NCBI GenBank assembly: GCA_009908585.1
Contig: JAAAOZ010000429.1
Location: 1 to 6,967 of the forward strand
Direction of reading: 5' to 3'
Source of the DNA: Chloroflexota bacterium
GTDB taxonomy: Bacteria > Chloroflexota > Anaerolineae > B4-G1 > SLSP01
DNA: 6,967 nt
The stretch's first letter is position 1. Every line of letters begins with the position of its first letter. This document shows, piece after piece, positions 1 to 4,846 of the stretch. The notes under the pieces were generated by a model. The model made no database searches. It had not been told where the DNA came from and was given only the letters and a program-made list of their open reading frames with translations. The position numbers were made by a program, and so were the translations under genes.

Positions 1-732
1 ATGAAAAAGGTGGGGCGTTGGATCGTCGGGGCGCTGATCGGCGCGATGCTCCTGCTGATGGCCTACGCGGGCCAGCAGGTCTACGCTTACGCGAATGTGA
101 CCTCGGACGCCGACGCCGATGCCGCCATCGTCTTGGGCGCCGCCGTCTGGGAGGGGGAACCGTCGCCCGTCTTTGCGGAGCGCCTCAACCACGCCATCGA
201 CCTCTATCAGCAGGAGCGGGTGCGCGTGCTCATCTTCACCGGCGGGAAGGGGGAGGGGGATCAGCTCGCGGAGTCGGAGGTGGCGCGGCGCTATGCGCTG
301 GAGCACGGCGTCGCCGAGGCGGACATCTACTGCGAGGCCGCCAGTCACATCACCTCTGGCAACTTACGGGGCGCGCGAGCGATCATGGCGCGCGAGGGGG
401 TGGCGGATGCGCTGCTGGTGAGCGATCCACTGCACATGCGGCGGGCGATGCGAATAGCAGAGGATCTGGGATTGACCGTTTACCCCTCACCGACGCCCAC
501 CACGCGCTATAGGACGTGGCGCACCAAGTTGGGCTTTCTCCTGCGCGAGAGTCGTCTGTATGCGAGCTACTTACTCCGCCGGCCGTTGTTGCAACATCAG
601 ACGCGAGATCGTTACTATCACAGAGTATTCGCCACTGCGCCGCGCCGATGGTTGAAACCCTCGGCTGATATCCAAAGTGCGTTAAAATGCACTGGGGGTG
701 CTTTTTTTAGCAGTTTTGCAACCCGTTTTTAA
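1..732 (+). CDS. DUF218-domain (YdcF/SanA-like) membrane-anchored protein
   Basis: The protein has 243 residues as read. One N-terminal hydrophobic helix (about 6-23) follows a basic start, giving a signal anchor with the rest outside the cytoplasm. The DUF218 fold is shown by AAIVLGAAVW (41-50), the ExxPSPVFAERLxxAIxLY stretch (52-69), FTGGKGEGD (79-87), an acidic ESE (91-93), and SDPLHMRRA (141-149). Family members are linked to envelope integrity (E. coli SanA, vancomycin exclusion at high temperature) or have unknown substrates; the exact role here is not known. The recognisable domain ends near residue 195. The last 45 or so residues look unlike the family and are encoded across terminator-like hairpins, so the true C-terminus may differ because of a frameshift or drift. 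The ATG is at base 1, so its ribosome binding site and any upstream extension cannot be seen. Confidence 0.85.
   Translation: MKKVGRWIVGALIGAMLLLMAYAGQQVYAYANVTSDADADAAIVLGAAVWEGEPSPVFAERLNHAIDLYQQERVRVLIFTGGKGEGDQLAESEVARRYALEHGVAEADIYCEAASHITSGNLRGARAIMAREGVADALLVSDPLHMRRAMRIAEDLGLTVYPSPTPTTRYRTWRTKLGFLLRESRLYASYLLRRPLLQHQTRDRYYHRVFATAPRRWLKPSADIQSALKCTGGAFFSSFATRF
676..708 (+). other. Overlapping hairpins with a T7 run, possible terminator or attenuator
   Basis: AGTGCGT (676-682) can pair with ATGCACT (687-693) around a TAAA loop, with one G-U pair. Alternatively GCAC (689-692) pairs with GTGC (698-701), directly followed by seven T (702-708). The two pairings share bases 689-692 and exclude each other, as in an attenuator. 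The second stem is only 4 bp, extended by A-T pairs past one mismatch, so it may be weak. It lies within the reading frame of the first gene. Confidence 0.3.
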
Positions 733-740
733 CGGGTTTT
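720..740 (+). terminator. Rho-independent terminator-like hairpin
   Basis: AACCCGTT (720-727) and AACGGGTT (731-738) form a perfect 8-bp stem around a TTT loop. The stem runs into four T in total (737-740), two of which belong to it. The orientation suits termination of + strand transcription; the opposite strand has no T run after the stem. The TAA stop of the DUF218 reading frame (730-732) lies in this hairpin, which is unusual. The T tract is short, so efficiency may be moderate. Confidence 0.6.
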
Positions 741-812
741 GTGTATCAGCCTCGAATTCATTCGCAGGCGGGCCAAGCGGCGAATACTTTAAGACACTAT
801 CCGAGATCCATA

Positions 813-820
813 GAGGAGGA
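813..820 (+). promoter_or_regulatory. Strong ribosome binding site for the membrane protein at 825
   Basis: GAGGAGGA lies 4 nt before the ATG at 825. It decides the start, because the same frame stays open upstream to a GTG at 741 inside the terminator tail. The 28 residues this would add contain no recognisable motif. Confidence 0.8.
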
Positions 821-824
821 CGCG

Positions 825-1901
825 ATGAAGCTAAAGAAGCTGAAAATGAAGGTCAAGGAGAAACTGCCTCACGTCCCCGGCTGGTTTGCCTCCGCGCTGA
901 TGATCTTCTTCACGGCCCTGTGGTCTTTCTGGGGCGCGGCCGAGATGTATCACGAGGGATGGTGGGGGCCGTGGTACAATCGCCTGCCCTATTTGGCCCC
1001 GATGGTGGTGATGGTGATCCCCTCGCTGGTGGCGTTCCGCTGGCCTCTCGTGGGCGGCATCTTGATCATCTCCGTCGGGACGTTCGCGATTTTCTTCTTC
1101 GGCGCGGGCGTCGCGATCATCGGATTGGGCATCGCGCTGGTGGGCGGCGCTTTCGTCATCGATGGCATCATCAAGCGACGGAGGGCGTCGGCCTCTGAGG
1201 AAGCGGCCTCGTCGTGGCATCGCAAATGGCGCTATCGGCTGCTCATCGGATTGCCCGTGCTCATCTTTGTAGGTGTCTCTGCCTATATGCTGCCCATCGT
1301 CTTGACCCGCGTGGACGACGGCGACCGGAGCGCCCGCTTGATCGAGGGCCACGGCGTCGCGCTGATCTGGGCGCCGGAGGGGCCGGGCTGGAACTGGCGA
1401 CAGCCGTGGGGCGGCTATCCTTCTTGGCAGAGCGTCGCGCTCTACGGCATGCCGCCCGTGGGGATGGGCGACAAGCCCGGCTATGGTCGTCAGGGCGAGG
1501 GCCGCCAGGGATTGGAGAACGCCGTCTTCGCCACCGAGGCGCAGATGGCCGAAACCAACCTCTGCCGCTACCTCAGCGCCGATGGCGCCACGCTTTTGGA
1601 TGAGCCGCAGGACATCTGGCGGATGCCCACCACGGATGAGCTTGTCCGCTCGCTGGTGCGGCGCGGCGAGTCGGCGGGCTGCGTCTGGCAAGGCGAATTC
1701 GGGGAGCATGTGGCGTGCGAGGTGCAACCGAAGAAGGAATCGCCGCTGTGGGCCACAGATCATCCCGTCGTCTACTATTGGACGGCGGACGCCTACAGCG
1801 AATCACTGGGGTACTTCGTCGCGTACAACGGCGCCGTCAACGCGACCTACAAACTGGGCGGCAATCCCCGTCACAGCTATCGCTGCGTCCGGGAGCCGTG
1901 A
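825..1901 (+). CDS. Five-helix membrane protein with extracytoplasmic DUF1566/Lcl-like domain
   Basis: The protein has 358 residues. A lysine-rich N-terminus (2-13) precedes predicted membrane helices at about 20-37, 55-70, 75-92, 94-113 and 136-158. KRRR at 117-120 supports an inside loop after helix four, which places the C-terminal 200 residues outside. That part resembles DUF1566 (Lcl C-terminal) domains: VALIWAPEG (178-186), a Cys-containing helix (NLCRYLSADG, 245-254), IWRMPTTDEL (264-273), YYWTADAY (317-324) and a closing YRCVRE (352-357). Four cysteines (247, 286, 298, 354) lie in this domain and none elsewhere, consistent with disulphides outside the cytoplasm. In other proteins such domains are surface or adhesion-like modules of unclear function; a ligand cannot be named here. 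The start is fixed by the strong GAGGAGGA site. It is the first gene of a tight three-gene unit. Confidence 0.8.
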   Translation: MKLKKLKMKVKEKLPHVPGWFASALMIFFTALWSFWGAAEMYHEGWWGPWYNRLPYLAPMVVMVIPSLVAFRWPLVGGILIISVGTFAIFFFGAGVAIIGLGIALVGGAFVIDGIIKRRRASASEEAASSWHRKWRYRLLIGLPVLIFVGVSAYMLPIVLTRVDDGDRSARLIEGHGVALIWAPEGPGWNWRQPWGGYPSWQSVALYGMPPVGMGDKPGYGRQGEGRQGLENAVFATEAQMAETNLCRYLSADGATLLDEPQDIWRMPTTDELVRSLVRRGESAGCVWQGEFGEHVACEVQPKKESPLWATDHPVVYYWTADAYSESLGYFVAYNGAVNATYKLGGNPRHSYRCVREP

Positions 1902-1903
1902 GG

Positions 1904-2095
1904 ATGACTATGATCCAGGTAAGAGTTTTCTATGATCGTCAGGGCAACACGTTGACCGTCTGGTTCGATGACCCTCAATCCGAATATGTGTGCGAAGAGA
2001 CAGGTAAAGGAGTCATTTTGATGAAAAATAAAGCCGGACAAGTCATTGGGGTTGAGAAACTTAACTTCGTGCAGAATGATAAGGCGAGGGTATAG
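1904..2095 (+). CDS. DUF2283 family small protein
   Basis: The protein has 63 residues, or 61 if translation begins at the second ATG (1910). It matches the DUF2283 pattern: a YDxxxNTLTVWF strand pair (YD at residues 10-11, strand to 18), an acidic turn, GKGVILMKNKAGQVIGVEKLNF (about 34-55, with the GQVIGVE core) and a short tail. Family members are about 60 residues, often sit in accessory or toxin-antitoxin-like contexts, and have no established biochemical role. The start is ambiguous: GGGAG (1891-1895) is 8 nt from 1904, and GAGG (1900-1903) is 6 nt from 1910. The gene begins 2 nt after the preceding stop and ends 2 nt before the kinase ATG. Its coding sequence is visibly more AT-rich than both neighbours, which may point to separate acquisition. 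No toxin partner is evident beside it. Confidence 0.8.
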   Translation: MTMIQVRVFYDRQGNTLTVWFDDPQSEYVCEETGKGVILMKNKAGQVIGVEKLNFVQNDKARV

Positions 2096-2097
2096 CG

Positions 2098-3021
2098 ATG
2101 ACTCCACCACGAGATGAATCCGCCAACCGCTTGCTGCGCGATGCGCTGCGCATCCCCATCGAGCGATGCGTCTCTGAGCACCTGGGCCGGGCCTGGCGGG
2201 TGACGGCGGTGGAGGACAAGGACGACGAAGCCTCGCATCCGGCCGCGATTCTCTCCGATGGCGCCTACGCGGTCTTTGTGAAACTGGGGGAGGGGCCTAT
2301 CGCGGCGGAGCAATTCGAGCGGGAGATCGCCGGGCTGCACCTTCTCGCAGCGCGTGGCGGCGCGCTCACGCCCCACGTCATCGGGAACCTCCCCATCGAT
2401 GGCGGCGTCGTGATGGTGATGGAGGCCGTTGAAGCCATCGAGCGGGGACGCCGCCAGTGGCGGCAGATCGGGCGGGCGCTGGCGCGGGTGAACGGCGCCA
2501 AGTCGGAGCGCTTTGGGCTGGATGCGCCTTGCTACTGGGGCGATCTCTACCGCGATAATCGCCCGCTGGCGACGTGGCCCGACTTCTTCTGGCAGCGTCG
2601 CGTGGCGCCGCGCTTGAAAGGCGCCGTCGATGCGGGACATTTGCCCTTGGCGTTGGCCGCCGAGGTCGAGAAGCTGGCGGCCAGACTCCCCACGCTCTGT
2701 GGCCCAACGGTCGAGCCGGCGCTGTTGCACGGGGATGCGCAACAGAACAACTTCATCAGCACCGCCGCCGGCGCTGTGATGATCGATCCCTGCGCGCACT
2801 ACGGCCACCCGGAGTTCGATCTGGCCTATGTTGATTTCTTTGCGCCTGTGCCGGACGAGCTATTCGAAGGCTACCGCGAGATCGCGCCCTTGGATATGGA
2901 CGGCTTCTCCCAGCGGTGCGATTTGTGGCGGCTGCCCGGCTGGCTCGCGATGATCCAGGTGGTCGGCCCGCAGTACGTTGACGAACTGCGCGCGATTCTC
3001 ACGCGCTATCGGCGGGAATGA
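2098..3021 (+). CDS. Fructosamine-3-kinase-family phosphotransferase
   Basis: The protein has 307 residues, close to the usual length of about 290-310. It has the protein-kinase-like (APH/FN3K) fold. The ATP-binding strand AVFVKLGE carries Lys62, followed by the FEREIAGLHLL helix with the salt-bridge Glu (about 75). The catalytic loop reads HGDAQQNN (211-218) in place of the usual HGDLWSGN. The metal-binding motif is IDPCAHYGHPEFDLAY (229-244), with Asp230 and the family hallmark YGHxExDLA. Known members phosphorylate fructosamines or ribulosamines on glycated proteins or metabolites, which then break down (deglycation). Here the substrate is inferred from family only. A GCGAGGG ribosome binding site (2084-2090) lies inside the DUF2283 gene, suggesting coupled translation. 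The changed catalytic loop keeps His, Asp and Asn but loses Trp-Ser-Gly, so substrate choice may differ. A generic aminoglycoside-phosphotransferase-like kinase is the alternative. Confidence 0.85.
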   Translation: MTPPRDESANRLLRDALRIPIERCVSEHLGRAWRVTAVEDKDDEASHPAAILSDGAYAVFVKLGEGPIAAEQFEREIAGLHLLAARGGALTPHVIGNLPIDGGVVMVMEAVEAIERGRRQWRQIGRALARVNGAKSERFGLDAPCYWGDLYRDNRPLATWPDFFWQRRVAPRLKGAVDAGHLPLALAAEVEKLAARLPTLCGPTVEPALLHGDAQQNNFISTAAGAVMIDPCAHYGHPEFDLAYVDFFAPVPDELFEGYREIAPLDMDGFSQRCDLWRLPGWLAMIQVVGPQYVDELRAILTRYRRE

Positions 3022-3568
3022 GGAGCTGACAGCCCACCTCGCTGGGGTGATCGCGTACCAGCGCGCCCGAGGGCGCGTCGCGCAGGAGCCAGAGCACCAT
3101 CGCGTCGCCGCTGGCCGCCGAGGTGAAGACGATGCCCCAGATAAAAAGCTGTCCTGATCCCCAGAGCAACCCCGCGATGAGCGGAAGGACGCCCAAGATC
3201 AGGCCCGGCAGCGCCGTCCCCCAGCGATAGGCCATCAACGGCAGCGTCGTCGTGCAATGCGTGTAGGGCGTCATCTTCTTGACGCCGAACTTGATGTGCT
3301 CCCACGAAACCCCACCCAGGACCTTCCAACTCAGCGCGTGAATCCCCTCGTGGATTATGATCCCGACGATCAACAGCGGCAGAAAGAGCAGCAAGCCGGT
3401 CGTCTGATCAAGGGCTGTCACCAAAGCCTCGAGGCCCCAGATCCCCACGTACGGTAATCCCGCCACGAAGATCACGACCGCCATCAGCACCAGGCTGAGG
3501 ACGTTGGCCTTTTCCATCGAGAGCGTGGCATCGCGCCGTTCCATATCATTTGTCTCTGGTGATGGCAT
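2999..3568 (-). CDS. DUF3267 membrane protein, putative zinc metallopeptidase
   Basis: The protein has 189 residues from the ATG at 3568. That start is chosen because GGAGG (plus-strand 3574-3578) sits 5 nt upstream and the -10/-35 elements lie just beyond it; the longer frame to 3634 would run through the promoter. It has four predicted membrane helices, at about 23-43, 57-75, 118-136 and 141-160. HEGIH (73-77), inside or at the edge of the second helix, is a zincin HExxH motif. SGDAMVLWLLR (153-163) and VRDHPSEVGC (171-180) match the conserved second half of DUF3267. The family is regarded as putative intramembrane-type zinc peptidases; no substrate is established. It is convergent with the kinase gene and overlaps its last 23 nt, with no obvious terminator between them. 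It stands alone as a single-gene transcription unit. Confidence 0.85.
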   Translation of the reverse strand: MPSPETNDMERRDATLSMEKANVLSLVLMAVVIFVAGLPYVGIWGLEALVTALDQTTGLLLFLPLLIVGIIIHEGIHALSWKVLGGVSWEHIKFGVKKMTPYTHCTTTLPLMAYRWGTALPGLILGVLPLIAGLLWGSGQLFIWGIVFTSAASGDAMVLWLLRDAPSGALVRDHPSEVGCQLLIPADSA

Positions 3569-3573
3569 CCATA

Positions 3574-3578
3574 CCTCC
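3574..3578 (-). promoter_or_regulatory. Ribosome binding site deciding the DUF3267 start
   Basis: GGAGG on the minus strand lies 5 nt before the ATG at 3568. An out-of-frame ATG at 3572 is only 1 nt from it and is therefore unlikely to be used. Confidence 0.75.
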
Positions 3579-3598
3579 AATGTGCGAATGTCCAAGGA

Positions 3599-3634
3599 TG
3601 GCGTCATTATAGGGAGATCGCGGGGGGATGTCAA
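3599..3634 (-). promoter_or_regulatory. Perfect-consensus sigma70 promoter for the DUF3267 gene
   Basis: Read on the minus strand, TTGACA (3634-3629) and TATAAT (3611-3606) are separated by exactly 17 nt (3628-3612). Both hexamers are exact consensus. The expected start of transcription is near 3599, giving a leader of about 30 nt before the ATG at 3568 with GGAGG in it. The spacer carries a run of six C. No operator-like dyad overlaps it. Confidence 0.8.
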
Positions 3635-3841
3635 CGACTCGCGGGCGGGTCTTTCGGATTTTGCCGGGCAACAACCCCCTCAGTAGCCCTAAAAACAACC
3701 AGAAATCGCGTGTTTGTGGGGGTCATAGACCTTTTTCGCGTCGTTACTGGGTTGTGGGTGGGGGGCGCTAATAGCGCTTGGTAATTGCACCCGGCAAATT
3801 CTTGAAGAACCTCGCGGGCTTGCCCTGCTAAGGAAGTGGAT

Positions 3842-3854
3842 TACCATAATGGTA
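3842..3854. repeat. Small palindromic dyad TACCAT-A-ATGGTA
   Basis: Six-base arms (3842-3847 and 3849-3854) are perfectly symmetric around one A. The size and spacing could suit an operator half-site pair, but there is no clear promoter next to it. A dyad this short can occur by chance in an AT-rich stretch. Confidence 0.3.
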
Positions 3855-3879
3855 TCTGTTTGGTTTTATAAGCAGGCCA

Positions 3880-3961
3880 AGGTGCAACGCACTTGAAGTG
3901 AAAGAAAGCGCAGTCTCATGCAGTATAGGCTTGGCAATCAGCCCAAAAGTGCGTTGCACCT
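3880..3961. repeat. 82-nt element bounded by perfect 15-bp inverted repeats
   Basis: AGGTGCAACGCACTT (3880-3894) is the exact reverse complement of AAGTGCGTTGCACCT (3947-3961), with a 52-nt spacer. Each arm is itself a near-palindrome (GTGC-AAC-GCAC), and a further dyad CACTT-G-AAGTG lies at 3890-3900. The spacer has a possible inner stem, GGCT (3928-3931) with AGCC (3940-3943). The architecture suits a small MITE/REP-like repeat or a structured RNA. I see no target-site duplication at the edges and no T run after it, so it is not an obvious terminator. Confidence 0.75.
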
Positions 3962-4010
3962 CACAAGACTAAACGATTATCCATAATTGACCAGGATAGG
4001 CTATAAGGCC

Positions 4011-4092
4011 GTTCCAAGAAAATAAACCTCCCAAATACAAGCGATTTTCCGAGGAGAAAGTATCTGGTTTGGAAGGTTTTAAATTTTGGAAC
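4011..4092. repeat. Imperfect 25-nt inverted repeat upstream of the MBL gene
   Basis: The arm at 4011-4035 and the arm at 4068-4092 are inverted relatives. GTTCCAA (4011-4017) pairs perfectly with TTGGAAC (4086-4092). AACCTCCCAAA (4025-4035) pairs with TTTGGAAGGTT (4068-4078) except at one base. The seven bases between the two paired blocks mostly do not match. The 32-nt loop contains GAGGAGAAAG. It lies 33 nt before the MBL start codon and could be a leader RNA structure or the remnant of a small mobile repeat. Confidence 0.55.
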
Positions 4093-4111
4093 TACCTAAG
4101 TTTCGCTAGTA

Positions 4112-4120
4112 AAGGGGGTG
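4112..4120 (+). promoter_or_regulatory. Ribosome binding site of the MBL hydrolase
   Basis: AAGGGGGTG differs at one base from the ideal AAGGAGGTG and ends 4 nt before the ATG at 4125. It supports that start. Confidence 0.65.
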
Positions 4121-4124
4121 CAAA

Positions 4125-4826
4125 ATGAAAGAAATTACCCAGGATGTGTATCTGATCGAGGGGTTGCGAGCGGCCAATGTCTATCTCTTGGCCTCCGATG
4201 ACGGGTTGGCTTTAGGGGATACCGGCATGGCTGGCGATGTCGATTGGATTGTCGCTCAGATCGTCGAAGCGGGCTACGATCCATCGGCGTTGCAATCGAT
4301 TATCGTGACGCACGCGCACCCGGATCACATCGGGGGCTTGCCGAAATTGGTGCGGCGCTTCGATGCGCAGGTGATCGCGCATCAAGCCGAAGTACCCTAC
4401 TTAGAAGGCACGGAGCGGATGCCGGCTGAATCTTGGATGCAGCGCGTGACGGCGTGGCTGGGGGCGTTGTTCCTCGGTGGCGCGCCCCAGATCGAGGTTG
4501 CGAAGGGCCTGGAGGACGGCGAGGTGCTGGATCTCCTCGGCGGCCTGCGCGTGATCCACACGCCGGGACACACACCGGGGAGTATGTGCCTCTATCAGGA
4601 GGCGCGGCACATCCTCTTCTGCGGCGATCTGCTCTTCAATGGCCATCCATTCACCGGGCGCGGGGGCTTGCAATATCCGCCCCGCCTCTTCAGCGTCGAT
4701 CCCGCCGAGGTGCAGCGATCCGCGCGGCGTCTCTTGGATCTGGAGATCGACCTGCTCTGCCCCGGCCACGGCGATCCGATCACGCGCGAGGCCGAGGCAA
4801 AGATCGCGGCGTTGGTTGGGGGCTGA
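4125..4826 (+). CDS. MBL-fold metallo-hydrolase
   Basis: The protein has 233 residues, a typical length for single-domain glyoxalase II-like metallo-beta-lactamase-fold hydrolases. All metal-binding motifs are present in order: THAHPDH (62-68, the HxHxDH motif), PGHTPGS with His149 (147-153), CGDLLF with bridging Asp168 (167-171), and CPGHGDPI with His215 (212-219). The first strands (VYLIEGLRAANVYLLASDDGLALGDTG) match the usual opening of the fold. It is probably a cytoplasmic dinuclear-metal hydrolase of an ester, thioester or similar bond; the substrate is not set by the sequence. No beta-lactamase-specific features are apparent. It is the first gene of the right-hand cluster and ends 20 nt before the amidase ATG. 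The final codons are GC-rich, as are its other regions. Confidence 0.9.
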   Translation: MKEITQDVYLIEGLRAANVYLLASDDGLALGDTGMAGDVDWIVAQIVEAGYDPSALQSIIVTHAHPDHIGGLPKLVRRFDAQVIAHQAEVPYLEGTERMPAESWMQRVTAWLGALFLGGAPQIEVAKGLEDGEVLDLLGGLRVIHTPGHTPGSMCLYQEARHILFCGDLLFNGHPFTGRGGLQYPPRLFSVDPAEVQRSARRLLDLEIDLLCPGHGDPITREAEAKIAALVGG

Positions 4827-4846
4827 CGCGGGTGAATGGTGTAGAA

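Larger units (their letters stand above)
3635..4124. other. Long non-coding gap with inverted repeats
   Basis: I find no credible gene in these 490 nt: frames are short and lack ribosome binding sites or family motifs, and there is no tRNA-like TTCGA arm. It lies between the divergent DUF3267 and MBL-hydrolase genes. The left part (3635-3830) is GC-rich with G runs. The right part is AT-rich; a hand count gives 24 G+C of 60 at 3961-4020. It holds the inverted repeats listed separately at 3842-3854, 3880-3961 and 4011-4092. The promoter of the 4125 operon should be here, but I could not find a good -35/-10 pair. Confidence 0.7.

Noticed and set aside
741..824. GTG-initiated N-terminal extension of the membrane protein
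   Set aside because: It starts at the terminator tail and has no ribosome binding site, whereas the ATG at 825 has GAGGAGGA 4 nt upstream.
831..1763. 310-codon minus-strand open frame opposite the membrane protein
   Set aside because: It is a shadow of a GC-rich gene: Arg/His/Pro/Asp-rich, with no motif or plausible domain. The plus-strand frame has a strong ribosome binding site and clear membrane and DUF1566-like features.
1975..2808. 277-codon minus-strand open frame opposite the kinase
   Set aside because: It lies opposite a clear fructosamine-kinase-family gene, and its translation is low-complexity Arg/Gln/Asp-rich without domain signals.
3721..3736. GGTC-ATA-GACC hairpin followed by five T
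   Set aside because: The stem is 4 bp plus weak G-U extension, and there is no plus-strand gene just upstream to terminate. Probably chance.
3765..3777. GCGCT-AAT-AGCGC palindrome
   Set aside because: It is a short 5-bp stem with no T run and no promoter context, so it can occur by chance in a G-rich stretch.
3988..4007. TTGACC and TATAAG as a promoter for the MBL operon
   Set aside because: The hexamers are only about 8 nt apart, far from the 16-18 nt needed.
3635..4124. CRISPR array, tRNA or transposase remnant in the gap
   Set aside because: There are no regularly spaced direct repeats, no tRNA T-arm sequence, and no frame resembling a transposase.
4125..4826. Antibiotic-resistance beta-lactamase
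   Set aside because: The motifs define only the general MBL fold. There is no signal peptide, and the spacing fits glyoxalase II-like housekeeping hydrolases better.
4433..4846. In-frame upstream extension of the amidase
   Set aside because: It overlaps the MBL hydrolase, reads as Arg/Gly-rich shadow sequence, and would bury the Tat/lipoprotein signal in the middle of the protein.
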